From: Anaerobacillus alkalilacustris
GTDB lineage: Bacteria > Bacillota > Bacilli > Bacillales > Anaerobacillaceae
Length of the DNA: 62,827 bases
Assembly (NCBI RefSeq): GCF_001866005.1
Contig: NZ_MLQR01000033.1
Location: forward strand, 1-62,827
Direction: 5' to 3'
Made by a program: the position numbers and the translations under genes. Under the pieces are notes generated by a model. It ran no database searches. It saw nothing but the letters and a program-made list of their open reading frames with translations, and was not told the origin of the DNA. Within the stretch, counting starts at the first letter, position 1. Each line of letters begins with the position of its first letter. This document shows, piece after piece, positions 37,949 through 47,969 of this stretch.

Positions 37949-39037
37949 TTAATTCTCATTTAGGACTTCGTTTAACAAACTAAAGTCTGTATAACTATCG
38001 AAATCTGGTAGGTTCGTAATGTTGTTCATTTCTAATAAAAACTCAGCAATTTCGTTTGAACCATCAATCATCGCCTGTGGAACTTCCATTGAATACACAT
38101 TTCGTCCCATCATTTCCTTTACTTCCTCAAGCGTTAAATGTGGCATTTCTTCTTGTAATATCACTGCAGCATCATCACTGTTGACATTAATATAGTCAGT
38201 TGCACGATTTAATGCACGAAGAAGAGCTTTTACTGTATTTGGATTTTGCTCTAAGTAATTACGATTTACTTGGAATGTTGAATAAAAACGCATCCAATCA
38301 ACGCTTCCGTCTTTTTCTGGTAAGTGAGCCTCTGTTCCACTAAAAAGTAAAGTTCCGCCAATTTCAATAGCTTTTGTAATCCATGGTTCCCAAGCAGCCA
38401 TAATGTCAATGTCACCGCGTTCAAGTGCAGCAATTTGGTCAGCAGGAGCAATATTAACAAACTGTACTTTTGAAACGTCTACTCCCATTTCTTTTGCCAT
38501 GTTTTGAAAAGCAATCATGATTCCAGCACCGTTAACCATTCCAACTTTTTTTCCCTCAATATCTTTGGCACTAGTAATCTCAAGTCCTGGACGCGCAACC
38601 ACTGCTTGGGTTCCTGCAATGTTAGCCATCGGTGCAACAATAACTGTTGGAATATTATTAGAAGAAACTGTAATGTTCGTAATCGTTGTTTCAAAGCTTA
38701 ACTGAGCATCACCACTAGCAATCAGTGGTCCAATATCTGGTCCAGATTGAACAAGCCTGCTATTAACATTTAATCCTTCTTCGGCAAAGTACCCTAGTTT
38801 ATCAGCAATGATTTGTTGTCCAGAAACTTGGGGACCAATTACTCCCCATAATGTTACATCTGTTTGCTCAATTTCTTCGTTTGCTTGTGGGTCAATTGTT
38901 TCAGAAGCAACTGCAAGATCCGTCGTTTCTTCTTTCTTTGCTACTTCCTCTTGACCACATGCACTTAGGACAAAGAGACTTAATAAACCAACTAGTAATG
39001 CTGTGTACCACTTGCGATTCAATTTGCTCCAATTCAT
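37949..39037 (-). CDS. ABC transporter substrate-binding lipoprotein, NrtA/SsuA/TauA type
   Basis: This is the extracellular binding protein of an importer for small nitrogen- or sulfur-containing molecules. In about 362 residues a lipoprotein signal ends LFVLSACGQ, followed by an NMT1/SsuA-type domain (IADKLGYFAEEGLNV, LERGDIDIMAAWEPW). I chose the ATG at 39037; the upstream starts overlap the GGAG site. It is last in an ATPase-permease-binding protein operon lying between ureide genes. Allantoin or another ureide is the likely ligand by context; sulfonate or taurine specificity cannot be excluded. Confidence 0.88.
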   Translation of the reverse strand: MNWSKLNRKWYTALLVGLLSLFVLSACGQEEVAKKEETTDLAVASETIDPQANEEIEQTDVTLWGVIGPQVSGQQIIADKLGYFAEEGLNVNSRLVQSGPDIGPLIASGDAQLSFETTITNITVSSNNIPTVIVAPMANIAGTQAVVARPGLEITSAKDIEGKKVGMVNGAGIMIAFQNMAKEMGVDVSKVQFVNIAPADQIAALERGDIDIMAAWEPWITKAIEIGGTLLFSGTEAHLPEKDGSVDWMRFYSTFQVNRNYLEQNPNTVKALLRALNRATDYINVNSDDAAVILQEEMPHLTLEEVKEMMGRNVYSMEVPQAMIDGSNEIAEFLLEMNNITNLPDFDSYTDFSLLNEVLNEN

Positions 39038-39056
39038 GTTCACCATCTCCAATTTG

Positions 39057-39932
39057 TTATTTTTTATAAACCGCATCTGTAAACTGTGTTCCTTGTTTCC
39101 AGCGGAAGATACGTCGTTCAGTCATTGTAAGAATTCCTGCAAAAATCGAATAAAGTAACCCAATTAAAGCACATGCAAGAAACATATTTGCCATCATGAA
39201 AAAGTTACGCGAGTCAATAATCATATAACCTAACCCAGCATCTGCTCCAATCATTTCGGATACAACCATTGCCGAAAATGCAACAGCTAAACTTACACGC
39301 ATACCAACAAAAATAGCCGGTAACGTTGAAGGTAATATTATTTTTTTAAATACCATTGCTTGTGATGCCCCTAGTGATAATGCTGATCGTATTAGTAAAG
39401 GATTTACATTCCGGATACCATCAACCGTATAAGCTAGCATAGGTAAAGCTGTAGAATAAGTAATTAACGTTAATTTTGATACTTCTCCAACTCCTAGCCA
39501 AATGATAAAAATAGGAAGGAACGCAAATGGCGGAATAGGTCCAATCATATTCACTAACGGATCGAGAGTATTTTCAATCCATTTGTAGCGTACTATTAAA
39601 AATCCAGCAGTAACAGCTAAGATAACTCCAAGAAAAAAACCAACTGCTAAACGAGAAGTACTAGACCAAATATGTTTCCAAAGCACTCCTTGCTCGATCA
39701 TCCGTAAACCAGATTGCAAGATATCAGTTGGAGTGGGAAGGTAGACAGGATTAAACCAGATAAAATGAGCATTCATCATCCCAAAAATTTGCCAGATGAC
39801 AAAGAAACTAACGATTGTTACTCCCCTTTGGAACGAGTCATTTTTTAATACTAAAAATAAATTCTTTTTTTCCTTAGTAGGAGTTGCTTTTGTATAAGCA
39901 GACGTTACTTTAACTGATTTGACTGTACTCAT
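39057..39932 (-). CDS. ABC transporter permease, SsuC/TauC type
   Basis: This is the membrane component of the same importer (291 residues, about six spans). The EAA-type loop is visible in [23 protein letters not shown]. Its start lies 23 bp inside the end of the ATPase gene, indicating translational coupling; the ATG follows GGAGGAG. The family includes permeases for sulfonates, nitrate, taurine and pyrimidine precursors. Substrate is inferred from the ureide context. Confidence 0.9.
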   Translation of the reverse strand: MSTVKSVKVTSAYTKATPTKEKKNLFLVLKNDSFQRGVTIVSFFVIWQIFGMMNAHFIWFNPVYLPTPTDILQSGLRMIEQGVLWKHIWSSTSRLAVGFFLGVILAVTAGFLIVRYKWIENTLDPLVNMIGPIPPFAFLPIFIIWLGVGEVSKLTLITYSTALPMLAYTVDGIRNVNPLLIRSALSLGASQAMVFKKIILPSTLPAIFVGMRVSLAVAFSAMVVSEMIGADAGLGYMIIDSRNFFMMANMFLACALIGLLYSIFAGILTMTERRIFRWKQGTQFTDAVYKK

Positions 39933-40662
39933 TTTGCTTCTCCTCCATTAAAATAGTTTCTAACTCTTCTGTTAATCTTGTAAACTCAGGATCACGTTGA
40001 TCACGTGGCCGATCCATATTCACTTTATAATCAGCTGCAACCTGACCTTCTTTCATCACAAGTATTCGATCCCCAAGATGTATCGCTTCTGAGATACTAT
40101 GGGTAACAAAAATAACGATTGGTTTTAACTCTGACCAAATTCTTGTCAATTCTCGTCTCATCGTCTCTCTTGTTAAAATATCCAATGCTCCAAATGGCTC
40201 ATCCATTAATAACACCTCAGGTTCATTTGCTAAAGCCCGAGCAATTCCTACACGCTGTTTCATGCCACCTGACAATTGAGATGGATAATGATCAGCAAAC
40301 TCTACTAAACCAACTAACTTTAAGTAGTAGTCTACTTTTTCATTTACTTTTGTTTTGTTTTCTTTTTGAATGGTGGGCCCAAAAGCAATATTTTCTCTTA
40401 CTGTAAACCAAGGAAATAAGGCGTGTTCTTGAAATACAACTCCCCGTTCTTTTGCTGGACCTTTCACACGATTTTCGTTTACATAGATTTCACCTTCATC
40501 TGGAGTTAAAAATCCAGCAATCATATTAAGTAAAGTAGATTTCCCACAACCACTATGACCAAGGATGCATACAAATTCCTCTTCTTTGATGTTAAAGTCA
40601 ATTTGCTTTAAAACCTCTTTTGAATAAAAAAACTTACGAACACCACTTACTTGTAAACTCAT
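39910..40662 (-). CDS. ABC transporter ATP-binding protein, SsuB/TauB type
   Basis: This is the ATPase energising the importer (250 residues). Walker [10 protein letters not shown] (about 36-44), the signature [16 protein letters not shown], Walker [13 protein letters not shown] and the switch histidine in [12 protein letters not shown] are all intact. It is first in the operon and overlaps the permease gene. The 3' remnant of an allantoinase gene lies immediately upstream. Confidence 0.93.
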   Translation of the reverse strand: MSLQVSGVRKFFYSKEVLKQIDFNIKEEEFVCILGHSGCGKSTLLNMIAGFLTPDEGEIYVNENRVKGPAKERGVVFQEHALFPWFTVRENIAFGPTIQKENKTKVNEKVDYYLKLVGLVEFADHYPSQLSGGMKQRVGIARALANEPEVLLMDEPFGALDILTRETMRRELTRIWSELKPIVIFVTHSISEAIHLGDRILVMKEGQVAADYKVNMDRPRDQRDPEFTRLTEELETILMEEKQNEYSQIS

Positions 40663-40729
40663 TCAAGTTGCCCCCTTTAATAATTCATTTCAAGTATTCA
40701 GTTTTTTGCTGACCTCAATCCATCTGTTT

Positions 40730-41085
40730 CGGTGCAACTCATAGTCCTATCTTAAAGCGACTAGAGAAGGTCGTCATGGGTCACTATCTACAAAACCAAA
40801 TTTCCTATTTGGTCACTTCATCTAACGTAATTAATTTCTAAACTAATATTTGTAGTGTTATGGTCCCTTTTTTGGTCAAAAACAACCTTTCCTCGGCCAA
40901 TCGTGGCAACGATTTTTTCTGTTGTTTCTACTTTTTCATAAGGAGAATACATGTCGAAATAAAATGTCAGGTTTGATAACTATATATTTTTCATCCCGCT
41001 TAAAAATTGTCAGATCTACAGCATTTCCATCCTTAATTGATCTTTTGTTTCGAAGTCCGAAGCGTTTGCCTAAATTATTGATAGG
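40730..41085 (-). pseudogene. Decayed 3' remnant of an allantoinase gene
   Basis: This stretch aligns along its length with 44350-44705, the 3' end of the intact allB plus about 90 bp beyond its stop. On the minus strand it encodes KRFGLRNKRSIKDGNAVDL ... KPDILFR, then shifts frame at about position 40962 and continues as MYSPYEKVETTEKIVATI ... ISLEINYV. The intact protein has the matching ENRETTGKIVTTI and GLEINYI. At least one indel and many substitutions are present, and the N-terminal four-fifths of the gene is missing. It is an old duplicate of the allB end, now non-functional. Confidence 0.85.
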
Positions 41086-41287
41086 TTAAAGCAGTATCCT
41101 AAATTGATAAAAGTGTTAATTTATCAATAAAAAATGGAGCACCAATACTGATTTGGCACTCCAAAAAAAGCTATTTTTCCAATTTTCTCTACACTAAGTA
41201 CTTATGATGAATTCACAGGCACTTAAATACAATAAAGCTTAACTATCAAACTCTAAATATCTTTCTATGAGACTATTGGTAATCTTT

Positions 41288-42559
41288 TTACCCAAATAAA
41301 CTAGGTAACCACAAAGACAAAAATGGGATATATGCAACAAGAAAAACAACCACTGCACCTACTAGAAAGAAAGGTACAACATCTTTCGTTGCTTTTTCAA
41401 TACTGATATCAGCTAGATGACATGAAATAAATAAATTTGACCCGATCGGTGGTGTAAACAGACCTAGAGCTAACGCACATAACATAACAATGGCGAAATG
41501 CATTGGATCAATTCCAATTCCTGTTGCGATAGGAAAAAAGATTGGTATAAATAGGAATAAATTTGGCACTAATTCCATCACCATTCCAGCTGCAAATAAA
41601 ATGATAATCATGATAAATAACAAGAGCCAATCAGCTAACCCTAAAGATAGTAGCAGATCGGAAATTAGCTTAGGAATCCCCTCTCTTATTAATACGTAAG
41701 TAAAAATCATTGAACTACAAATCATAAACATAACGATTGTTGTTCCATACACGGTGTCTCTAATTGCTCCAATTATGTTTTTTACATTTAATTTCTTATA
41801 AATTAGACTACCTACAATCAAGGCATAAAAAACCGCTAAAGCAGCAGCTTCAGTAGCTGTTGCGATCCCAAAAACAATAGCACCGATTAAAAAAATCGGC
41901 AAAATAATCGCCCATGATGCATGCTTTAAGCTTTCTAGTAATTCTTTAAATGAAGATTTATTTTCCCGAGGATAACCCCTTTTTATCGAGATAAAAATCG
42001 TATATAACAAGTAACTAAGTCCAATTAGTATCCCTGGCATGACACCAGCTAAAAACATCTGACCTACTGATAAATTGGTTAACCAAGCAATAATGATCAT
42101 CGTTGTACTTGGTGGGATAATAATTCCTACAACTGAACTAGATGCATTAATAGCTGCTGCAAATGATGAGGAGTATTTTTTTCGCTTCATTTCAGGGATT
42201 AATACACTTCCCGTCGAAGCAGCATCAGCTACTGAAGAACCAGATACCCCTGCCATACCCATACTTGTAACAACTGAAACACAACCTAAACCACCTGGAA
42301 GTCGCCTAACCATTACATCTGCTAAATTAATGATACGATGAGCAATCGTTCCTTGTACCATTAAATGGCCTGCTAAAATAAAGAACGGGATTGCCAAAAA
42401 TGCAAATGATTGAGTATTTGAAAAAAAGCGCTGTGCAAGCATTGACAAAGGAATACCTTCTATGAGTATATATAACAATGATGCTGCTCCCATCGCAAAG
42501 GCAATCGGAACACCAAATAGTACTAATAAGACAAAACTAACAATCATCATCCAAACCAT
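41288..42559 (-). CDS. TRAP transporter large permease, DctM type
   Basis: This is the large membrane subunit (423 residues, about twelve spans) of a sodium-driven TRAP importer. Typical segments include FAMGAASLLYILIEGIP, AGVSGSSVADAASTGSVLIPEM and LGLFTPPIGSNLFISC. It begins one base after the DctQ stop. TRAP systems carry carboxylates and similar anions. Located beside allantoinase, this one may import allantoate, ureidoglycolate or a related carboxylate; that is inference. Confidence 0.92.
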   Translation of the reverse strand: MVWMMIVSFVLLVLFGVPIAFAMGAASLLYILIEGIPLSMLAQRFFSNTQSFAFLAIPFFILAGHLMVQGTIAHRIINLADVMVRRLPGGLGCVSVVTSMGMAGVSGSSVADAASTGSVLIPEMKRKKYSSSFAAAINASSSVVGIIIPPSTTMIIIAWLTNLSVGQMFLAGVMPGILIGLSYLLYTIFISIKRGYPRENKSSFKELLESLKHASWAIILPIFLIGAIVFGIATATEAAALAVFYALIVGSLIYKKLNVKNIIGAIRDTVYGTTIVMFMICSSMIFTYVLIREGIPKLISDLLLSLGLADWLLLFIMIIILFAAGMVMELVPNLFLFIPIFFPIATGIGIDPMHFAIVMLCALALGLFTPPIGSNLFISCHLADISIEKATKDVVPFFLVGAVVVFLVAYIPFLSLWLPSLFG

Positions 42560-42560
42560 G

Positions 42561-43076
42561 TTAAACCCCCTTTCCAGTTTCTTTTAAACTATTTTTAACT
42601 AGTAAAATTAATTGATAAATTAAAACAACTGACATTCCAATAAAAGCAAAAACGCCTGATAAATATAGCCAATTCATTGAAATTTGGAGAACTGGAAACT
42701 TCTGTGCAGATACTGAGTTTGCTAACTCGATACTTGATAAAAACATATAAAAAGAGAAAAATAGCATGACAATTTTTCCAATAATAATTAATAATTTTTG
42801 ATACTTACTCCTTAATAATCCTCGGAAATGTGTAATTGATAAATGCCCATCATTTTTTGTGACAATAATTGCACCCATAAATATTACCCACGGAAAAAGT
42901 ATCGCTGTTAACTCGCCCGAAAAGGCGAATGGGAAGTTAAAGAAATATCTACTTAAGACCTCTAAAAATACAATAACTGTCATGAAAGTCATAAGTAGTA
43001 TTGTGAGTGCATCAACTACTTGAATGAATTTATTCATAATAACATTGATAAAACTTTTCCGTGGATAATCCATCAT
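42561..43076 (-). CDS. TRAP transporter small permease, DctQ type
   Basis: This is the small membrane subunit (171 residues, four predicted spans). The DctQ pattern is visible in FLEVLSRYFFNFPFAFSGELTAILFPWVIFMGA. It is coupled to dctM by a one-base gap and lies 61 bp after dctP. The two adjacent ATGs at 43076 and 43073 follow GGAGG. Confidence 0.9.
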   Translation of the reverse strand: MMDYPRKSFINVIMNKFIQVVDALTILLMTFMTVIVFLEVLSRYFFNFPFAFSGELTAILFPWVIFMGAIIVTKNDGHLSITHFRGLLRSKYQKLLIIIGKIVMLFFSFYMFLSSIELANSVSAQKFPVLQISMNWLYLSGVFAFIGMSVVLIYQLILLVKNSLKETGKGV

Positions 43077-43137
43077 TATTTCCTCCTTATGTTTAGTAGG
43101 TAGAGTACGATAACTCCCTCACACTCTACCTGCTAAA

Positions 43138-44196
43138 TTAATTTTTCGCCTTACGGTACTCTTCTAAAAATTTGTAAGTTTCTTCTACCGCTTCAGCTGG
43201 TATCGTTTTTGCAATACTATCAATTTTCGGTTCAAGTACATCTCTAAATGCTTGAATATCAGGTTGTGTAATTTCGATAAATTCATCTTTTAGAACTTCT
43301 AGCATTTCTGTATCCTTCTTTTGTATATGAGCACGAGAAAGATCTCTCGCTTCATAAGCAGCTTCTTGAATAATCTCTTGTAACTCTTCATCTAAGCTAT
43401 TCCATAAATCGTCATTCATAATAAAGTTTACGTGCCAGTAAAAATGATTGGTTAACGCCAAATAGTCTTGAACTTCATGGAAATTCGTTTCATATATAGC
43501 TGATGGTGGATTAAATTGACCATCAACAACACCTTGAGACAATGCCATATAAACTTCCGTGAAAGGCATCGTTGAAACAGCACTTCCTAACTCTCTAAAA
43601 CTTTCAATCCAAATAGCTTCATTCGGACTTCTCATTCTCAATCCTTTTAAATCATCTGGGTGATAAATAGGCTTATTATTCGTAGTAATTTGTGCAAAGC
43701 CAAGCTCTGTATGTGCTAATACTTTGAACCCTCTCTCGGATGCTAATTCTTTCCATCTATCTCCTACAGGACCATCTAATACTGCATATGCTTCATCATA
43801 ATCATCTACAATAAACGGTAATGATAATGTATTGTACTCCGGAACAATGTTAGCAAACAAACCTCCAGCTAACTGTAGTTCAAGTGCACCAACTTGTACC
43901 ATATTGATCATCTCTTGCTCTGTACCTAATGATTCCCCTAGGTGGATTTCAATTTGTAAGCGACCATCAGTTTTTTCCTCTACAATTTCTTTAAACTTTT
44001 TTGCAGTTACATCTCTAACAGACCCTTCAGTTGTATTAATTCCTAGACTCCATTTATATACTTCGGGTTTAGAACTACCACTTTGCGCTTCAGAACTTAT
44101 ATCTGTTTCTGTACCAACACTATTACTACAAGCGGTTAGAATTGCCCCTAAAACAAATAGAATACTATAGAACAAACTACGATACTTTATGTTCAT
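43138..44196 (-). CDS. TRAP transporter substrate-binding lipoprotein, DctP type
   Basis: This is the extracytoplasmic solute receptor (352 residues). A lipoprotein signal ends GAILTACSN (Cys23). The DctP domain follows, with MVQVGALELQLAGG, DDLKGLRMRSPNEAIW and MPFTEVYMALSQGVVDGQ. The conserved arginine that binds the substrate carboxylate is in LRMRSP. It is first of the dctPQM operon. The ATG follows GGGAGG. A carboxylated ligand is expected. Confidence 0.92.
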   Translation of the reverse strand: MNIKYRSLFYSILFVLGAILTACSNSVGTETDISSEAQSGSSKPEVYKWSLGINTTEGSVRDVTAKKFKEIVEEKTDGRLQIEIHLGESLGTEQEMINMVQVGALELQLAGGLFANIVPEYNTLSLPFIVDDYDEAYAVLDGPVGDRWKELASERGFKVLAHTELGFAQITTNNKPIYHPDDLKGLRMRSPNEAIWIESFRELGSAVSTMPFTEVYMALSQGVVDGQFNPPSAIYETNFHEVQDYLALTNHFYWHVNFIMNDDLWNSLDEELQEIIQEAAYEARDLSRAHIQKKDTEMLEVLKDEFIEITQPDIQAFRDVLEPKIDSIAKTIPAEAVEETYKFLEEYRKAKN

Positions 44197-44439
44197 TTTA
44201 ATTCCTCCCTTTTCTATTCTTTCTTCATTGATTTGCTTACTATTTTTTAACTCTAGTAATACTCATGAATTTAAGAAAACAAAATCAATCAACACTCCCC
44301 TCTATCAGGTTAGGTCCAAACTTTTTTACATTTATTTATTACTAGCCATGTGCAACTTATAGTCATATCTTAAAGCGAATGGGATCAATCGTCATTAGTC
44401 ACTGTCCACAAAACCCTATTATCTTTTTGGGTGTTTCAT

Positions 44440-45804
44440 CTAAATGTAATTAATCTCTAAACCGATTTTTTTACCTTCATGTTCTTTTCTTTGGTCATAA
44501 ACAATATTTCCTCGGACAATCGTAGTCACGATTTTCCCTGTTGTTTCTCTGTTTTCATATGGAGAATACTTATTTCGAAACAAAATGTCAGATTTAGTTA
44601 CCATATATTTTTCATAAGGATTGAAAATTGTTAAATCTGCATCTTTTCCAACTTTAATAGATCCTTTATTCTTAAGTCCGAATCTCTTTCCTATGTTTTC
44701 AGTCATCAGTGGTAAAACCACCTCAAGTGGGACGTCTCGATTGATTGCTTTTCCTAGAAAAAAAGAAAAAGCAAACTGTACACCTTGAATTCCTCCCCAT
44801 GCCTTCCAAATGTTTTCTTCCCCTACTTCCTTCATAGAATAAAGACATGGAGAGTGATCAGAACCAATCGTATCTACCCACCCTTTTTCAATACATCCCC
44901 ACAACTTTTCTATCGTTTCTAAATCTCGTAATGGCGGAGCACATTTTAAAATCGGACCTTTCTGCAAAAAGTCTTGATCACTAAAAAGTAAATAATGCGG
45001 ACAAACTTCAACTGTGACATCATAACCTTGCTCTTTATATTGAAATATCAATTCGATCGCTTCTGAAGAACTTACGTGAACGAAATGTACAGAAGCTTTC
45101 GTTTGTTCGATTAAACTAAGTGCATGTTTAATCGCCGCAAATTCAGCTTTAAGTGGTCTACTTTCTAAAAAAGCTTGCCGATCTACTCTGTTGTTTTCTA
45201 TTAGCGCCGTCGTATACATTTGAATTTGTTCATTTTCCTCTGCATGAAGAGCTAAGACAGTTCCTAGTTTCTTTGATATAAGCATAGCTTCTTTCAATTG
45301 CTCTTTCGATAAACAAGCAAAATCACTAATCCCACTTTCTGATAGAAATGCTTTAAAACCTACAATGCCGTTATCTCTCATCAACTTTAATTCTTCTTTA
45401 TTTCTAACATTGTCAGCAGTAATACCGGCCCATAAACCAAAATCAATCGTAGATCTTGTCTGGAGATGCTTCTTCTTTTCATCTAAAATCTTCGTGTTAA
45501 CAACGGATGGACTACTATTTAACGGCATATCAAGAATAGTTGTCATTCCACCAGCTGCTGCTGCTTCGCTTCCTGTCTCAAAGCCCTCCCACTCTTCTCT
45601 TCCAGGATCATTAAAATGAACATGAGAATCTATAAAGCCCGGAAACACATAGCAGCCAGTAGCATCAACAACCTTTATACAGTTCCCTAATTCTTGTTGT
45701 TCGCTTGGTAATATTTTTTCTATTAATCCATCTTTCACAAAAACATCGACGTTTTTAAAAGTTTGATCAATAAATACTTTTCCATTCTTAATGACTAATT
45801 GCAT
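44440..45804 (-). CDS. allB: allantoinase
   Basis: This cyclic amidohydrolase converts allantoin to allantoate (also called PucH in Bacillus). In 454 residues the metal-site residues are intact: GFIDSHVHFNDPG (His-X-His), the carboxylated lysine in GIVGFKAFLSESG, ALHAEENEQ, FVHVSS and the aspartate in IGSDHSPC. It is divergent from pucR across a 180-bp promoter gap. The ATG follows AGGAGG. Hydantoinases are close relatives; the pucF, pucG and pucR neighbours support allantoinase. A broken copy of its 3' end lies at 40730-41085. Confidence 0.95.
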   Translation of the reverse strand: MQLVIKNGKVFIDQTFKNVDVFVKDGLIEKILPSEQQELGNCIKVVDATGCYVFPGFIDSHVHFNDPGREEWEGFETGSEAAAAGGMTTILDMPLNSSPSVVNTKILDEKKKHLQTRSTIDFGLWAGITADNVRNKEELKLMRDNGIVGFKAFLSESGISDFACLSKEQLKEAMLISKKLGTVLALHAEENEQIQMYTTALIENNRVDRQAFLESRPLKAEFAAIKHALSLIEQTKASVHFVHVSSSEAIELIFQYKEQGYDVTVEVCPHYLLFSDQDFLQKGPILKCAPPLRDLETIEKLWGCIEKGWVDTIGSDHSPCLYSMKEVGEENIWKAWGGIQGVQFAFSFFLGKAINRDVPLEVVLPLMTENIGKRFGLKNKGSIKVGKDADLTIFNPYEKYMVTKSDILFRNKYSPYENRETTGKIVTTIVRGNIVYDQRKEHEGKKIGLEINYI

Positions 45805-45986
45805 TTCCCTAATTCCTCCTCATATCAATTACTTAATCTCCATTTTGTATGATTCAACCAATCGAATGACAAATTATGTAAGGTTTTATCACACAAAACT
45901 TTCTGATTATTACGTTTTTTTGTACAGTATAAATAACAATAAATTATCGAACGAAATATTATCAGTAAGAAAGGAGTAGATTGAGG

Positions 45987-47636
45987 ATGAAATTAGTAGA
46001 GGTTTTGGCTCTCCCAACATTTAAAGAGGCTAAAGTCGTTGCCGGACATCATAATTTAGCTAACGTTGTCCAATCTGTAAATCTTATGGATGCACCTGAT
46101 ATTATTCATTATTTAAATCAAGGGCAGTTACTACTCACTACTGCCTATTCAATTAAAAACAACCCAGTTGCACTAATTGAATTAGTGCAACAAATGTCTG
46201 AACAAGGTTGTGCAGCTCTTGGATTAAAAACGAAAAGATATATTGAAGAAATTCCAGAAGAAGTGATTACGGAAGCAAATGAACGAAACTTCCCAATCAT
46301 TGAGCTACCGTTACATTATTCACTTGGAGAAATGTTAACTGAGGCTTTAAGCGGGATCCTAAAAGAAAGAACCGAGGAATTAAATTACGCACTCAGTATT
46401 CATCGAGAATTTACAGACATTGTAATTTCCGGCGGCGGGTTAACGAATGTGATTAATAGCCTATCTTCTATTCTTGATGTCCCTGTGATCTTATTAAATA
46501 CACGACTAGAGATTATGGCGTCTTCAAAAGACATTGATCGAGAGGCTTTTTTCTCCGTATATAAATACATTCATGATATTACGAATCAAGAACAAATCAA
46601 CCAATATAAAGTTCTGACACTTCCCTTAAACGATACAACTAGTGAATATAAACAATTTTCTCTTTATCCAATTCATACAACCAATCAACAAAAGGGATAT
46701 GTCGTTATACTAGGAACTTCACTAAAGCAGCAGTATTCTTCTTTACTTGCTGTGGAACAAGCAGCTAATGTGATTTCATTTGAATTCATGAGGTTACACG
46801 CCATTGAGCAGCAATCAAGAAGGTTGAAGAATGAATTTTTCTCTGACTTAGTGGATGGGATTATTGCAACGGAAGAAGAAATAATCAATAGAGGGAAAAT
46901 ATATACCATCGATAAATCATTACAATATATTTGTATTACCTGTAAATTAGATCAACTTAATCAAATTGAATTAGAAAAACACTCATTAAAAGCAGAGAAA
47001 AAGATTCATAGCCAAAGAGACCTCATCTATGATTTACTTGACACCGTATTAATCAAGCAGCTTGAAAATAGCATTTTATTCACGAAAGGAGATATATTTG
47101 CTATATTAGTAGGTTTTGAATTTTATAATGAAACAATTGAACAAGAAGTATTGGAGATGGTTAGGCAAACACAACTAGATATGATCCAGACATCGAACAT
47201 TTCTTTGTCGTTTGGAATTAGTAATTTTGCGGAAAATATAAAGGACATCCCTGTCACGTATAAGGAAGCCGTTGAAGCTCTTCGCCTAGGCTACCGCGAA
47301 AATGAAGAAGCCTTTATTAAAACTTATCGAACGAAGGAACTTACAGAATTATTAAAGTCGATTCCATCGCAAAAATTAAAGGAGTTCTATAAATCAACCT
47401 TAAAGGAACTAGCCTATCCAGAAGATAAAGAAAAACAAGATCTAGTACAAACACTCTCCTGCTTTCTCAATAATAACTGTCAAATTTCTGAAACAGCCAA
47501 AAGTATGTATATTCACCGAAATACCGTGATCTACCGAATTAAGAAGTGTGAAGACATACTAGGAAGAGATTTAAAAAGTGCAGATGAAACGTTGAGGTTA
47601 AGGATTTCGTTTTTATTAAAGTCGATTTTATTGTAA
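45987..47636 (+). CDS. pucR: PucR family transcriptional regulator
   Basis: This is the regulator of ureide/purine catabolism genes. In about 549 residues there is an N-terminal PucR domain (1-120), a central CdaR/GGDEF-like region and a C-terminal HTH (ISETAKSMYIHRNTVIYRIKKCEDILGRDL, around 495-525). It is transcribed away from allB and probably controls that promoter. The ATG at 45987 lies 10 nt after GGAG; a TTG at 45981 is a possible alternative. In B. subtilis PucR answers to allantoin-type inducers; the same is expected here. Confidence 0.93.
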   Translation: MKLVEVLALPTFKEAKVVAGHHNLANVVQSVNLMDAPDIIHYLNQGQLLLTTAYSIKNNPVALIELVQQMSEQGCAALGLKTKRYIEEIPEEVITEANERNFPIIELPLHYSLGEMLTEALSGILKERTEELNYALSIHREFTDIVISGGGLTNVINSLSSILDVPVILLNTRLEIMASSKDIDREAFFSVYKYIHDITNQEQINQYKVLTLPLNDTTSEYKQFSLYPIHTTNQQKGYVVILGTSLKQQYSSLLAVEQAANVISFEFMRLHAIEQQSRRLKNEFFSDLVDGIIATEEEIINRGKIYTIDKSLQYICITCKLDQLNQIELEKHSLKAEKKIHSQRDLIYDLLDTVLIKQLENSILFTKGDIFAILVGFEFYNETIEQEVLEMVRQTQLDMIQTSNISLSFGISNFAENIKDIPVTYKEAVEALRLGYRENEEAFIKTYRTKELTELLKSIPSQKLKEFYKSTLKELAYPEDKEKQDLVQTLSCFLNNNCQISETAKSMYIHRNTVIYRIKKCEDILGRDLKSADETLRLRISFLLKSILL

Positions 47637-47653
47637 TTAAAAGACTAATAACT

Positions 47654-47689
47654 AAAAGCCTGTGATCAAAATTTGATTACAAGCTTTTA
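47654..47689 (+). terminator. Terminator after pucR
   Basis: An imperfect 15-bp stem (AAAAGCCTGTGATCAA / TTGATTACAAGCTTTT) ends in a T-rich stretch 18 bp after the pucR stop. The following 280 bp to the next gene are AT-rich and otherwise empty. Confidence 0.65.
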
Positions 47690-47969
47690 TTCGGTTTACT
47701 GAATATTCACTTAATCCAAACACCAAAATAAGCCTACCATGAACCTTTCTACATTCTCATTAAATATTATAGTATTTTTAGGCGAATTAGTATGGAAAGC
47801 TAGACCATTCGCCCTATCAAAATAAATAGGTGAACATAAGATAAACAGTAGATATATAAGCGATTTTAAACATTCATTGAAATTGCTAAAAAAAATATAC
47901 TAATGTTCGCTAGACTTTGAGATATCCAATATAAATATATACGTAGTTTGTAATCTTATGTGAGGGAGA

